The notes: a model not told the origin generated them from the sequence alone. A stretch of DNA of 64,000 nucleotides from Xanthomonas prunicola (GCF_002846205.1 NZ_PHKV01000010.1:39619-103618); one strand, 5' to 3'; shown: positions 8,022 through 17,919, numbered from the stretch's first letter. Numbers and translations: made by a program.

Positions 8022-10043
8022 TCAAAGAATCGGCACCAGCCCGGCACCGAAGGCGGTCAGCATGCGTACCAGCAACCACTTCGGGCCGACATTGACCTCC
8101 GGGAAGTCGCCTACTGCCACGTAGCACTGGCGGAACTGCGGGTCCTGTCGCTTGAGCGGGAATGGGCAATCCGGGCCGGGCTGGAACTCGTAATTGGTGG
8201 CGTAGCGCCATGGCCAGAAGTCCAGCACCGGCAAGGCCTCAGAGACCTTGCCCACGCTGTAGTTCAACCCGCTCAGCACCGGCGGCTTTTCGCGCGGAGC
8301 CACCGTCCAGGCATTTTCCGGAGCCATATCGCGTTCGATGCTGGCGGCCAGCGCCTGCGCAAAGCGCGCGTCGTCGATCACCACGGCCGCTTCGGTGTTG
8401 TAGTTCTCGCTGCGCGGGTCGAAGTTGTGGGTGCCGATCACGCCGATGCGGCGATCCACCACCAGCGACTTGGCATGCAAGCCCATGCGTGCACCGGCGC
8501 GCGTCACCGGCAGCGGCTTGTTGACCGCGCGCGTCCCCAGGAACGAGGGCCGCGTTTCGGTACGCAACACGCGCCGGTCGACCTCGCTGCCGCCCGGTGC
8601 ACGACCACGGCCACTGCTGCCGCGTAACACGCTGCCAGCACTGGCGCTTGTGTTCCCCTCTGCACCGCTGCTGCCGCGCATCGCGTTGCCAGCCGCACTG
8701 CCGCCGATCAGGCGATTGGTGCGGCTGTCTTGGTTGATTTCGGAGGCCGGATTGAGTGGATCCGGCACCAGGTTGGCGTACTCCACCGGGGCATCCAGCG
8801 GGAACGGCTTGAATTCGTACACGTTGAAGCCCAGCTCGCGCATGTTGCGGCGTTTGAACTTGTACGACAGCGCATACACGATGGGATTGTCGGTGGCGGC
8901 CAGGCTGTTGGTCGACACCACGATGCGCGGCGGCTGCAGGTGTGTGCGCAACGTGCGGAAGATCGCCTGCGCCTGGTCGGACAACACCAGATACGGCGTT
9001 TGCAGCAACACTTCCTGCTGCGCGCCGGCAATCAGGCCATCCAGTTCCGGCGCCGTGGAAACCGCCTTGGCGGCATGTTCCCTGCGGTGTTTTTGCGGCA
9101 GATCGGCGACATACAACACGCGCTGCACCGGCATGGCTGGGGTCACGAAGGCATCGCGCACGAACTGCGGGTCGCGCGCTTCGCGATCCACCCGCGCCAC
9201 CCGGTCGGGCCGGCGGAAGTTCGCCGGCGGCATCTGCGGTACGCCCTGCTCCAGCAGCAGGCGCCCGACATCGTTCAAACGCTCGGCCGGCACACTGCGC
9301 CGGGCACGCCAGAACGCATCGAAATTAGCGGCCATCGCACGAACTTCCGGGCCGGCCAGAATCACATCGCGGTCGCGAAAGTTGTACTCGCTGTCCCAGT
9401 CGTAATAGTCGTCCTGGTAATTGCGCCCGCCGACCACACCAAGCACGTCGTCCACCACCAGCAGCTTGTTGTGCATGCGCTGATTGAAGCGGCGGAAGCA
9501 GCACAGAACGCTGCCGGCATAGTCGAAGTAGTTGAGTTTGACCTTGCCGAAGGTCGGGTTGTAGATGCGCAGCTGCAGGTTTTCGTGGCTGCTGGCCAGC
9601 GCACCGAGAATCTGCAGATCGGCGATCGCCGACAGCTGATCGATCAGGATGCGCACCTTGACGCCGCGTTGCGCGGCATCCATCAGCGCGTCCATGATCA
9701 TGCGCGCGCTGTCGTCCTTGTCGAAGATGTAGGTCTGCAGGTCGACGCTGCGGGTGGCGCTGCGGATCAGATTGAGCCGGGCCACCAGCGATTCTTCGCC
9801 ATGGTCGACGATGGTGGCGTAATGCCGCGGCGCCGCCGGTGTGGAGGCAGTGATCGCCTCACCGCCCAGCGCACGTAACGGCGAAGGCTGCGCGCAGCGA
9901 TTGGCCTGCGTGCAGTTCACCACGGTGCTGCGTGCCGCAGCGGCGACGCCGGCAGCACGGTTGCGCTCGGTTTGCGACAGGCTGGCGCATCCGGTGCCGA
10001 GCAACAACGTTGCCAGCACGAGAACCCTCAACAGGCACTTCAC
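8022..10043 (-). CDS. Phospholipase D family lipoprotein (cardiolipin-synthase-like)
   Basis: A 673-residue envelope protein with two phospholipase D motifs, so a complete HKD pair. The first is MHNKLLVVDD (H191, K193, D198) followed by GGRNYQDDYYD. The second is LHAKSLVVDRR (H523, K525, D530) followed by GTHNFDPRSENYNTE. A signal peptide with a cysteine after LLLGTG (about residue 19) suggests lipidation. Such proteins hydrolyse or transfer phosphatidyl groups, like cardiolipin synthases. Between the motifs lies a low-complexity Gly/Ser/Ala insert (about residues 445-500). The start is GTG at 10043, whose GTGA overlaps the stop of yceI, implying coupling. It is the last gene of the parA-sixA-yceI-pld run. 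Confidence 0.9.
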   Translation of the reverse strand: MKCLLRVLVLATLLLGTGCASLSQTERNRAAGVAAAARSTVVNCTQANRCAQPSPLRALGGEAITASTPAAPRHYATIVDHGEESLVARLNLIRSATRSVDLQTYIFDKDDSARMIMDALMDAAQRGVKVRILIDQLSAIADLQILGALASSHENLQLRIYNPTFGKVKLNYFDYAGSVLCCFRRFNQRMHNKLLVVDDVLGVVGGRNYQDDYYDWDSEYNFRDRDVILAGPEVRAMAANFDAFWRARRSVPAERLNDVGRLLLEQGVPQMPPANFRRPDRVARVDREARDPQFVRDAFVTPAMPVQRVLYVADLPQKHRREHAAKAVSTAPELDGLIAGAQQEVLLQTPYLVLSDQAQAIFRTLRTHLQPPRIVVSTNSLAATDNPIVYALSYKFKRRNMRELGFNVYEFKPFPLDAPVEYANLVPDPLNPASEINQDSRTNRLIGGSAAGNAMRGSSGAEGNTSASAGSVLRGSSGRGRAPGGSEVDRRVLRTETRPSFLGTRAVNKPLPVTRAGARMGLHAKSLVVDRRIGVIGTHNFDPRSENYNTEAAVVIDDARFAQALAASIERDMAPENAWTVAPREKPPVLSGLNYSVGKVSEALPVLDFWPWRYATNYEFQPGPDCPFPLKRQDPQFRQCYVAVGDFPEVNVGPKWLLVRMLTAFGAGLVPIL

Positions 10044-10612
10044 GGGCGCCGCGCCTCCTGCAAGCGCCCACGCAGAACGAATGTCACCCTGTCGCCCAGG
10101 GCCATCTGCCACGCATTCATTCCGTAACGTCCACGCAGGACCGTACCTCGACTGATCACGTCGCAATCATAGCCCGGCCGGGTGCATTCGGCCGGGACCA
10201 CATGCAGGGTCTCGGTATGGGTGATTCCGCGGATGGTCAGGTTGCCGGTGATGTCTCCCCCGCCCTTGATCACCTCCTCGGTGTACGGCAGCGACTCGAA
10301 CTCCACCACCGGATAGCGCGCCACATCGAAGAAATCCTCACCCCGCATCCAGCCGGTATAGCGGTCCTTGCCCGGAATCTCCACCTGGGTGGCGTCCAGC
10401 CGGAATCGTACCTGCTGGCGTTTGTCGGGCAGTTCCACCACTTCACCGCGAAAACGCGGGAAAAACCCCTCGATCTTCATCCCGAAGCGGGTTTTGATCT
10501 CGAACCCGAAACGCGATTGCGCCGGGTCGATGGAATGCATCTTCTGCTGCGCCAGACAGGGCAAGGTGACCCAGAGCGCGAGCCAAGCGAACCAGCGCAG
10601 CGACGATGACAC
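10040..10612 (-). CDS. YceI family periplasmic protein
   Basis: A 190-residue exported protein with a signal peptide (SLRWFAWLALWVTLPCLA) and the YceI lipocalin-like barrel. Landmarks are IDPAQSRFGFEIKTRFG at the start of the domain, then FPRFRGEVVELP, RYPVVEFES and GNLTIRGITHTETL. YceI proteins bind isoprenoid-type lipids such as polyprenyl chains; the ligand here is unknown. The start is GTG at 10612, only 3 bases after the stop of the phosphatase gene, and its stop overlaps the phospholipase D start. Position in a tight four-gene unit suggests a shared envelope role. Confidence 0.88.
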   Translation of the reverse strand: MSSSLRWFAWLALWVTLPCLAQQKMHSIDPAQSRFGFEIKTRFGMKIEGFFPRFRGEVVELPDKRQQVRFRLDATQVEIPGKDRYTGWMRGEDFFDVARYPVVEFESLPYTEEVIKGGGDITGNLTIRGITHTETLHVVPAECTRPGYDCDVISRGTVLRGRYGMNAWQMALGDRVTFVLRGRLQEARRP

Positions 10613-10615
10613 GGA

Positions 10616-11092
10616 TCAGGGCCACCAGAAGGCGGTCAGGCGGGCGATACCCGGCTCGATGGTGGCGTCCAGCGGCAGGGCCAGCAACGCAATCGAGGCG
10701 GTGGGCATGCCACGGTAATCGCCGGTCTGGCCGCTGTGCATCAACGCCGCCAGCCGTTCCAGACCAGGGTTGTGGCCGACCAGCAGCAGGCGCTCGGCCT
10801 CGCGATGTTCATCCACCAGGCTGGCCAGAGTGCCCGGCGTGGCCTCGTAGATGCGTTCGTCCAGTCGTTGTTCGATATAGCCGGTGAGCTCGAGCACCGC
10901 TTCGAGGGTTTCGCGGGCGCGCCGGGCCGGCGAGCACAGCACCCGGTCAGGCACCAGCCGTTGCTCGCGCAGCCAGCGCCCTGCCGCTTCGGCCTCGGCG
11001 ATGCCGTGCGGCGACAGCGGGCGATCGAAATCGGCCTGGCCGGTATCGGCCGGTTCGGCATGGGCGTGTCGCAACAAGATCAATTCGCGCAT
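10616..11092 (-). CDS. SixA-like histidine phosphatase
   Basis: A 158-residue member of the histidine phosphatase (phosphoglycerate-mutase-like) superfamily, SixA branch. The catalytic RHA motif is ILLRHAHAE (R8, H9), followed by PLSPHGIAEAEAAG and CSPARRARETLE; the second histidine lies in LLVGHNPGLE. SixA in E. coli dephosphorylates the phosphohistidine of a phosphotransfer protein of the nitrogen PTS. The partner here cannot be told from the window. It starts 15 bases after the ParA-like gene and ends 3 bases before yceI, so it is probably co-transcribed with both. Confidence 0.88.
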   Translation of the reverse strand: MRELILLRHAHAEPADTGQADFDRPLSPHGIAEAEAAGRWLREQRLVPDRVLCSPARRARETLEAVLELTGYIEQRLDERIYEATPGTLASLVDEHREAERLLLVGHNPGLERLAALMHSGQTGDYRGMPTASIALLALPLDATIEPGIARLTAFWWP

Positions 11093-11107
11093 AGGAACTT
11101 CCCGGTT

Positions 11108-11740
11108 CTAGGACTTCTTGAGCCACTTGAACAGCGGCTCCCAGTCCTGTTGATGGTCGCGCACTTGCGCCGAGCGGTAGTCGAACAAGCTGCGTCCCAG
11201 CCCGGCCATCACCACATAGGCCTGGGTGTCGCGCAGTTGGGTCACTAGCGGGTACGGCCAGCTGCCGATCATGTCGGCGGCCTGTTGCGAGGTCTGGGTC
11301 CAGGGACGGGCACGATTGAGCACCAAACCCACCGGCAGTTTGCGCTGGTGCACGCGTGGCACCTTGGCCAGCGTGTTGAGAAAGCCGACCACCGCTTCGA
11401 TATCCAGCGCCGAGGACAACACCGGCACCACGATGGCATCGACGTGGTCAAGGAATCCGCCCAGGTCGTCGGCCATCGCTCCGGCCGGCGCGTCGATGAT
11501 CAAGGTATCGGTGCCATCCGGCACGGCCGCCTGCCAGTTGCGGCGCTTGGTGGCGTCAATCGGCAGTACCGCACTTTCCAGGCTGGCGCGGCGCTCCGCC
11601 CAGCGGGTGGACGAGCCTTGCGGATCGGCATCTGCCAGCACCGTGCGCTGGCCTTGCAACGCCGCATGTGCGGCCAGGTTGGTGGCGATCGTGGTCTTGC
11701 CGACGCCGCCTTTGGAGGCGGCCACCAGGACTGTCTTCAT
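11108..11740 (-). CDS. ParA family ATPase (orphan, no ParB partner)
   Basis: A 210-residue P-loop ATPase of the ParA/MinD superfamily. The deviant Walker A motif is [12 protein letters not shown] (about 9-20) with the signature lysine at the start, then [14 protein letters not shown] (Walker A') and [14 protein letters not shown] (Walker B). The protein is shorter than plasmid ParA and lacks a DNA-binding N-terminal extension. It resembles small chromosomal ParA-like proteins that position other cargoes. No parB or parS-like site is nearby. Downstream genes (phosphatase, YceI, phospholipase D) suggest that any cargo may be envelope-related, which is speculation. Confidence 0.88.
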   Translation of the reverse strand: MKTVLVAASKGGVGKTTIATNLAAHAALQGQRTVLADADPQGSSTRWAERRASLESAVLPIDATKRRNWQAAVPDGTDTLIIDAPAGAMADDLGGFLDHVDAIVVPVLSSALDIEAVVGFLNTLAKVPRVHQRKLPVGLVLNRARPWTQTSQQAADMIGSWPYPLVTQLRDTQAYVVMAGLGRSLFDYRSAQVRDHQQDWEPLFKWLKKS

Positions 11741-12042
11741 GCACGCCTCGCTTCCGGGAGCAGGCCGGCAGCGTACACCGCGGCAAGGTGAGGAAGTAGT
11801 CGAAACGCGTTAAACGCGTTGATGGCGTACAGGCAAAGGCAGCGCAGACCTCCAGCCGATGGATGCAAACGCCTTGCGCCGCAAGTGAGCGCGGCAAGGG
11901 CTGCACACTTCTCACCCAGCGCAAGATCATCTGCACGTGTTGCCCCGATGCAGGTGTGCATTGCATGAGCAGTGGCCTCGTCGCAATGCAGCATGGCAGC
12001 GACATTGGACCTTGGCATGGGCCCGAGCGACCGGGCGCAAGC

Positions 12043-12071
12043 GCATGCCGGCAGCACTGCTGCCGGCATGC
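12043..12071. terminator. Perfect hairpin between AEC transporter and parA-like gene
   Basis: A near-perfect palindrome with 14-bp arms around a single central base (left arm 12043-12056, right arm 12058-12071, core GCCGGCAG / CTGCCGGC). It lies just downstream of the AEC transporter stop on the minus strand. No T-tract follows, so it is either a terminator lacking a U-run or an mRNA 3' end stabiliser. The rest of 11741-12088 holds no recognisable gene and should carry the parA-like promoter. Confidence 0.5.
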
Positions 12072-12088
12072 TGCCGCTAGCGGAGGCC

Positions 12089-13006
12089 TTACGCTACCAA
12101 TCGCGCCAGCAGCCAGGCCCACGCAGGCAGCGTCAGCAACGACAACAGAATGCTGTAGCCAACCATTGCTGCCGCCAGACGTGGCGCCAGGCGGTGCGAA
12201 ATGGCCAGCGCCGCAGCGGTAATCATGGTGGGCATTGCCGATTCGAGCACATTGGTCTGCAGCATCTGCCCGTGCAGGCCAAGCACCCAGGACAGCGGCA
12301 AGGCCAGGACCGGCATCAGCACCAGCTTGAACACCAGGCCCACGGCCAGCGGCTTGAGTTCGTCGGCAGGCAGGCGCAGCTGCAGCGAAAAACCCACCGA
12401 CAGCATCACCAGCGGCAACATCGCATCGGAAAGGTTCTTGAGGCCGGAGCCGATCCAGTTCGGCGGTTGCTCGGGCATCAGTGTCAAGGCGAACAGCAGC
12501 GCCCACAACGGCGGAAACTGCAGCACCCGCATCAGGATCAGCCGCCCAGTCGGCGGGGTATCGCCGCTATACCGGGCCAGCACGTACAGCCCGAACGTGG
12601 ACAGCAGCACGAAGGTGCCGAACTGGTCGTAGACCACTGCATACGGCAGCGCGTGATCGCCGATCAGTGCGCGCACCATGGGGAAGCCGATAAAGCTGGA
12701 ATTGGTGAACACCACGCACATCAGCAGCGCGGCGTATTCGGCGCGGCCGAAGCGCAGCAGGCGGCTGCAGCCCCACAGCAACGGCACGATGATGGCGGTG
12801 AGCAACCACGGCGTTGCAATCACCCCACCCAGCGAGGCATCCAGGTGCAGGCGCGGGACATAGGTCAGCACCGACGCCGGCAGGCAGATGTAGAGCACGA
12901 GACGGTTGAGCACATCGGCACTGTTGTCCGGCAACACCCGCAGGCGGGCGAACAGCAGGCCCAGCCCCAACATGGCCAGAATCAAGGCAAATGCATCTAC
13001 CGCCAT
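12089..13006 (-). CDS. AEC family transporter (auxin efflux carrier-like permease)
   Basis: A 305-residue inner-membrane permease with about ten hydrophobic segments, as expected of the AEC (auxin efflux carrier) family. Clear family features are the N-terminal LNRLVLYICLPASVLTYV and, later, MLPLVMLSVGFSLQLRLPADELK. Bacterial AEC members move organic acids or amino acids; the substrate is not predictable. The ATG at 13006 (MAVDAFALILAM) begins the first helix; the longer upstream frame is Arg-rich and unlike the family. Confidence 0.85.
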   Translation of the reverse strand: MAVDAFALILAMLGLGLLFARLRVLPDNSADVLNRLVLYICLPASVLTYVPRLHLDASLGGVIATPWLLTAIIVPLLWGCSRLLRFGRAEYAALLMCVVFTNSSFIGFPMVRALIGDHALPYAVVYDQFGTFVLLSTFGLYVLARYSGDTPPTGRLILMRVLQFPPLWALLFALTLMPEQPPNWIGSGLKNLSDAMLPLVMLSVGFSLQLRLPADELKPLAVGLVFKLVLMPVLALPLSWVLGLHGQMLQTNVLESAMPTMITAAALAISHRLAPRLAAAMVGYSILLSLLTLPAWAWLLARLVA

Positions 13007-13380
13007 GCGCGATCGTGTCCGTTGGAAAGCGATGCACAGGATCGCATGGCGCGCGGGGCGCGCATCGAAGGATGCGTTGGCGTGGTTGGTGCGAAGCACA
13101 CGCCACCAAGCTCCGATCACTGCGAAGCCTCGGTTACGGCATCTCACACAGCGACCTCGCAACGTCAGCAAGCCAACGTTCTCAGCCGTGATTGCGATCC
13201 GGTACAGACCTGATCAGCCTTTCACTGAGCCAGCGGAATCGACGTTACGCGTCCTCGTCTCAAGTCAGCGGCAGGCCGACGCACCAGATCGCACCTGGTT
13301 AATCGGCAAACATGCCCGGCCCAGCGTCGGCCCAGTACACAACCCGCGTTGCAGGAAATCCCCGCAGCGCGGCCAGGCGT
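13007..13380. other. Gene-free interval (374 bp)
   Basis: No frame here has convincing coding character. It should hold the 3' end of the TPR-like gene transcript and the promoter of the AEC transporter. Confidence 0.4.
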
Positions 13381-14016
13381 TTACGGAAACGCCGGCGGCT
13401 TGGCCTGCCAGGCCGCAAAGACCTCGGCCAGAGTGGCGCGCTCTGCCTCGCGCCATTCCGGCAACAGGCTGGCGTAGCTGGCGGTGCTGCTCCAACGGTC
13501 CGGCCAGGTGCGCACGGCGGCCGCATACCACTCGACCGCCTCTTGCTTGCGCCCTGCGCGCCAGAGCGCGAGTGCAGCCGTCGTCGGCAACCATTCCGGC
13601 GTGGCCGGGCGGCCGTTGGCCAGGTTGGCCCATTGCTGCAGCGCCTTGTCGGGCTGATCGGCACGCAGCAGATCCCATCCGTAGTTCCAGGTGATGGCGC
13701 GGTATTGCTGGCTGCCGTTGGACACCAGCGCCAGCGCGCCCTGATAGAGCTCATCGCCTAACTGAGTGCGCCCACCGGCGTAGGCCAGCGACGCCAACTG
13801 CGCACGCGGATCGGCCGCACGGGCATCACGCTGCACCATCGCCGCAAGCCGGTCGACAACTGCATCGCCCTGGCCTTGTACGGCGACCACGGCCTTGGTT
13901 GTGCTGCGGTCTTCGTCGAAATAGAACTCTTTGGGCTTGGGCAGACTCTGCGCCTGCGCCAACGACCACACCCCTCCGAGCAGGGCCAGAGCGGCCCACG
14001 CGTATTTCCTTTTCAC
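13381..14016 (-). CDS. Exported TPR-like (helical repeat) protein
   Basis: A 211-residue protein with a cleavable signal peptide (WAALALLGGVWSLAQAQS). The rest is helical, with TPR-like pairs such as AITWNYGWDLLRADQPDKAL and TAALALWRAGRKQEAVEWYA, so it is likely a periplasmic scaffold or binding protein. The start is GTG at 14016, preceded by AGGGGAAAA about 6-12 bases upstream, a good ribosome site; the longer upstream frame is Arg-rich. It is divergent from the large oxidoreductase gene at 14212, with about 195 bases between. No specific function can be assigned. Confidence 0.72.
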   Translation of the reverse strand: MKRKYAWAALALLGGVWSLAQAQSLPKPKEFYFDEDRSTTKAVVAVQGQGDAVVDRLAAMVQRDARAADPRAQLASLAYAGGRTQLGDELYQGALALVSNGSQQYRAITWNYGWDLLRADQPDKALQQWANLANGRPATPEWLPTTAALALWRAGRKQEAVEWYAAAVRTWPDRWSSTASYASLLPEWREAERATLAEVFAAWQAKPPAFP

Positions 14017-14211
14017 TGTGTTTTCCCCTGACAGCAAACGACCCCTTCCCGTCCCCATCCTACCCGCAGCGCGTCGGCTGCGCATCCGCACGGGGACAGG
14101 TGCGCGAAAACTGACTGTTACACTTTGTGCCGCCGTTTTGGAATCCGTCGGGTGCGTCAGATAGTTTCAGATGACACGCACCGGGGCCCAGCCACCCTTT
14201 CCGGGCACGCC

Positions 14212-17200
14212 ATGACCAGTACCGCTGCACTTTCTTCTCCCGACTCTGCCAACACGCCGGAGCTCGGCAAGGTGGATGCGGATTACACGCTGGACCACAA
14301 GTACACGCGGACCGATGGGCGCATCTATCTTTCCGGGGTGCAGGCGCTGGTGCGGCTCCCGCTGCTGCAGCGCCTGCGCGATGACGCCGCCGGCCTGCAG
14401 ACCGCCGGCTTCATCAGTGGCTATCGCGGCAGCCCGCTCGGCGGACTGGACCTGGAACTGTGGCGTGCGCGCAAGCACCTGGACGCGGCCAAGGTCACCT
14501 TCACTCCCGGCCTCAACGAGGACCTGGCCGCCACCATGGTGTGGGGTACCCAGCAGACCAACCTGTTCCCCGGCGCAAAGGTGCAGGGTGTGTACGGCAT
14601 GTGGTACGGCAAGGGCCCGGGCGTGGACCGCAGCGGCGACGTGTTCAAACACGGCAATGCCGCCGGTACTTCTCCTTTTGGCGGGGTGCTGGCGCTGGCC
14701 GCCGACGACCATGCCTGCCGCAGCTCGACCTTGCCGCACGGGTCGGAAGACGAATTCGTCAGCGCGATGATGCCTATCCTCAATCCGGCCGGGGTGCAGG
14801 ACATCCTGGACATGGGACTGCTGGGCTGGGCGATGAGCCGCTACACCGGGCGCTGGATCGGCTTCAAGACGATTGCCGAAACCGTGGAATCGTCCGCTTC
14901 GGTGGACATCCATCCGTTCGCACGCACGATCGTGCTGCCGGAGGATTTCGCACTGCCGCCAGGCGGTTTGAGCATCCGTTGGCCAGACCCGCCGGTGGAT
15001 CAGGAGATGCGCCTGCACCGGTATGCGATTGCCGCGGCGCAGGCCTTCGCGCGCGCAAACCACATCGACAAGGTGGTGCTGGATGCGCCGCACGCGCGGC
15101 TGGGCATCGTGACCACCGGCAAGAGCTATCTGGACGTGTTGCAGGCGCTGGAATACCTGGGCCTGGATGCGCAGACCTGCGCCCACATCGGTATCCGCGT
15201 GTACAAGGTCGGCATGACCTGGCCGCTGGAACCGGTGGGTATCAGCGCGTTTGCGCAGGGTCTGCAAGACATCGTCGTCGTGGAAGAGAAAAAGGCCTTC
15301 ATCGAGCGCCAGATGAAGGAGCTGTTCTACAACTGGCCGGCCAGCGCCGGCGCGCGGCCGAGCATTGTTGGCAAGTACGATGAGCAGGGCGCGTGGATCC
15401 TGCCCTCCACCGGCGAGCTGACGCCGGCCACCATCGCGGCGGTGATCGGCAGGCGCATCCTGCGCCTGCTGCAATCGAGCACGATCAATACCGATTCGAT
15501 CCAGCAGCGTCTGCGCTGGATGGATGCCAAGGAAGCGGAAATGGCCCTGCCGCGCGCGCAATTTCCGCGCGTGCCGCATTACTGCTCGGGCTGCCCGCAC
15601 AACACCTCCACCGCAGTGCCGGAAGGATCGCGCGCGCTGGGCGGTATCGGTTGCCACTACATGGTGACCTGGATGAATCGCGCCACCGACACCTTCACCC
15701 ACATGGGCGGGGAAGGCGTGACGTGGTCGGGGCAAGCGCCGTTCACCGATACCCCGCATGTGTTCCAGAATCTGGGCGACGGCACCTACTTCCACAGCGG
15801 CTCGTTGGCGATTCGGCAATCGGTCGCCACCGGGGTCAACATCACCTACAAGATTCTCTACAACGATGCGGTGGCGATGACCGGCGGCCAGCCGGTAGAC
15901 GGCACGCTCACGGTGCCGGATATCGCGCATCAACTGCGGTCCGAAGGCATCCATGAGATTGCGATAGTGAGCGACGACATCGGCAAGTGGACGCGGCGAC
16001 GCGACCTGTTTCCTGCCGAGGTCGCGTTTCATGATCGCGGCGAGCTGGATGCGGTGCAGCAGCATTTGCGCACGGTCAAAGGCGTGTCGATCCTGATCTT
16101 CGACCAGACCTGCGCCACCGAAAAGCGCCGCCGTCGCAAGCGCGGCAAGCTGATCGATCCGCCCAAGCGGGTGATGATCAATTCGCTGGTCTGCGAAGGT
16201 TGCGGCGATTGTGGCGAGAAAAGTTTTTGCGTGTCTGTGCTGCCGAAAGAGACCGAGTTCGGGCGCAAGCGCCAGATCGATCAGTCCAACTGCAACAAGG
16301 ATTATTCCTGCGTCTCTGGCTTTTGCCCGAGCTTTGTCACCGTGCATGGCGGCGCACCGCGCAAGGGTAAGAAGCGCGATGCCAGTACGCTGCTGGACAC
16401 GCTTCCCGAGCCGCCCAAGCGCACCTCGCTGGAGCGGCCCTGGAATATCCTGATCACCGGCGTCGGCGGCACCGGCGTAGTGACCATCGGTGCGCTGCTG
16501 GGCATGGCCGGGCATCTGGAAGGCAAGGGCGCGACGGTGCTGGACCAAACCGGCCTGGCGCAAAAGGGCGGCGCGGTGACCACGCATATCCGCATCGCCC
16601 GCCAGCCCGACGACATCCACGCCGTGCGCATCGCTGCAGGCGAAGCCGACTTGGTGCTGGGTTGCGACATGGTGGTGGTCAACGATTATTGGGCGCTGTC
16701 CAAGGTGCGCGACGGCCGCACCCAGGTCGTACTCAATACCTACGAAGCAATGCCGGGCAGCTTCACCACGCAACCGGATCTGCAGTTTCCCGCTGCCGAG
16801 ATCATCGCCGGTGTGCGCACCGCGCTCGGTGGCCAGGAGCCGTTGTTGCTCGATGCCACGCAGCTGGCAACTGCGTTGCTGGGCGATGCCATCGCCAGCA
16901 ATCTGTTCGTGCTTGGCTACGCCTGGCAACACGGGTTGGTGCCGGTGTCGCATGCGGCGCTGATGCGCGCAATCGAACTCAATGGCGCGGCCGTTGCGAT
17001 GAATCAGCAGGCATTTGCCTGGGGCCGCCTGGCTGCGATCGATCTGGCGGCGGTGCAACGCGCTGCGGGTCTGGCCGGCAACGCCGCGCCGGCACACCTG
17101 CGCGGCGACACACCGCAAGCGCATGGCCCGGGCAGCTGGGAAGAGCACGACCTTGGCGGCCAAGGCGCACCGCGTGCGCTGGCGCAGACCGATGGCAGCA

Positions 17201-17919
17201 CACTGCATGGCGCTGTCGCTGCACCGGCCGATCTGCTCGACGACGAGCAGCTGACGCAATCGCTAGACGAAGCCATCGCGCGCCGCATCGCGTTCTTGAC
17301 CGAGTACCAAGATGCGGCCTACGCGCAGCGTTATCGCAGTCTGGTCGAGCGCGTGCGCGCACACGAGCTGCAGCGTGTGCCCGGCAGTAGCGCACTCACC
17401 GAGGCGGTGGCGCGTTACGCCTTCAAGCTCATGGCCTACAAGGACGAGTACGAAGTGGCGCGCCTCTATACGCGGGGCGACTTCCAGCGCCGGTTGCAGC
17501 AACAGTTCGAAGGCCACTACACGCTGCGCTTCCATCTGGCGCCGCCGTTGCTTGCAAAGAAAGACGCGCATGGCAACTTGATCAAACGCGAGTACGGGCC
17601 GTGGATGTTCACTGCCTTCAAGTTGCTGGCGCGGTTGAAGTTCCTGCGTGGCGGCAAGCTCGACGTGTTCGGCTACAGCGAAGAACGGCGTGGCGAGCGC
17701 CAGCTGATTGCCGATTACAGTGCAACGGTGGACATGCTGTTGGAACGGTTGGATGCCGATAACGTCGGCCTGGCCGCGCGGATCGCCAGCATTCCGGAGC
17801 ACATTCGCGGCTATGGCCACGTCAAACATGCGCATCTGCAGGAAGCCAAGGCGCGCGAAACCGCGCTGCTGGCGCAGTGGCGCAATCCGAAGGCGTTGCA
17901 TGTGGTGCAGACGGCTTGA
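14212..17919 (+). CDS. Indolepyruvate ferredoxin oxidoreductase family protein (fused alpha-beta)
   Basis: A 1235-residue 2-oxoacid oxidoreductase that would decarboxylate aryl- or branched-chain 2-oxo acids to acyl-CoA and pass electrons to ferredoxin. The N-terminal part carries FISGYRGSPLGGLDLELW. The TPP-binding region (about 420-600) shows CSGCPHNTSTAVPEGSRALG and GCHYMVTWMN. An iron-sulfur stretch follows with CEGCGDCGEKSFC and CNKDYSCVSGFC (about 660-710). Next is the gamma-type domain ILITGVGGTGVVTIGALLG at about 745, with a C-terminal DUF6537-like region. Bacterial aerobic members are single long chains like this one. The ATG at 14212 (MTSTAALSSPDS) is chosen over an upstream ATG at 14125 because the extra 29 residues look non-coding. 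Monocistronic. Confidence 0.92.
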   Translation: MTSTAALSSPDSANTPELGKVDADYTLDHKYTRTDGRIYLSGVQALVRLPLLQRLRDDAAGLQTAGFISGYRGSPLGGLDLELWRARKHLDAAKVTFTPGLNEDLAATMVWGTQQTNLFPGAKVQGVYGMWYGKGPGVDRSGDVFKHGNAAGTSPFGGVLALAADDHACRSSTLPHGSEDEFVSAMMPILNPAGVQDILDMGLLGWAMSRYTGRWIGFKTIAETVESSASVDIHPFARTIVLPEDFALPPGGLSIRWPDPPVDQEMRLHRYAIAAAQAFARANHIDKVVLDAPHARLGIVTTGKSYLDVLQALEYLGLDAQTCAHIGIRVYKVGMTWPLEPVGISAFAQGLQDIVVVEEKKAFIERQMKELFYNWPASAGARPSIVGKYDEQGAWILPSTGELTPATIAAVIGRRILRLLQSSTINTDSIQQRLRWMDAKEAEMALPRAQFPRVPHYCSGCPHNTSTAVPEGSRALGGIGCHYMVTWMNRATDTFTHMGGEGVTWSGQAPFTDTPHVFQNLGDGTYFHSGSLAIRQSVATGVNITYKILYNDAVAMTGGQPVDGTLTVPDIAHQLRSEGIHEIAIVSDDIGKWTRRRDLFPAEVAFHDRGELDAVQQHLRTVKGVSILIFDQTCATEKRRRRKRGKLIDPPKRVMINSLVCEGCGDCGEKSFCVSVLPKETEFGRKRQIDQSNCNKDYSCVSGFCPSFVTVHGGAPRKGKKRDASTLLDTLPEPPKRTSLERPWNILITGVGGTGVVTIGALLGMAGHLEGKGATVLDQTGLAQKGGAVTTHIRIARQPDDIHAVRIAAGEADLVLGCDMVVVNDYWALSKVRDGRTQVVLNTYEAMPGSFTTQPDLQFPAAEIIAGVRTALGGQEPLLLDATQLATALLGDAIASNLFVLGYAWQHGLVPVSHAALMRAIELNGAAVAMNQQAFAWGRLAAIDLAAVQRAAGLAGNAAPAHLRGDTPQAHGPGSWEEHDLGGQGAPRALAQTDGSTLHGAVAAPADLLDDEQLTQSLDEAIARRIAFLTEYQDAAYAQRYRSLVERVRAHELQRVPGSSALTEAVARYAFKLMAYKDEYEVARLYTRGDFQRRLQQQFEGHYTLRFHLAPPLLAKKDAHGNLIKREYGPWMFTAFKLLARLKFLRGGKLDVFGYSEERRGERQLIADYSATVDMLLERLDADNVGLAARIASIPEHIRGYGHVKHAHLQEAKARETALLAQWRNPKALHVVQTA

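Noticed and set aside
11108..11740. Chromosome-partition parA with parB/parS
   Set aside because: No parB or parS-like repeats are present; the neighbours are envelope genes, so only an orphan ParA-like call is supported.
11972..13213. A 413-codon plus-strand frame opposite the AEC transporter
   Set aside because: Almost entirely Gln, Arg and His; antisense artefact.
14167..17259. A 1030-codon open frame on the minus strand opposite the large oxidoreductase gene
   Set aside because: It is rich in Arg, His and Gln and has no domain; it is the antisense shadow typical of GC-rich genes. The plus-strand product has clear motifs.
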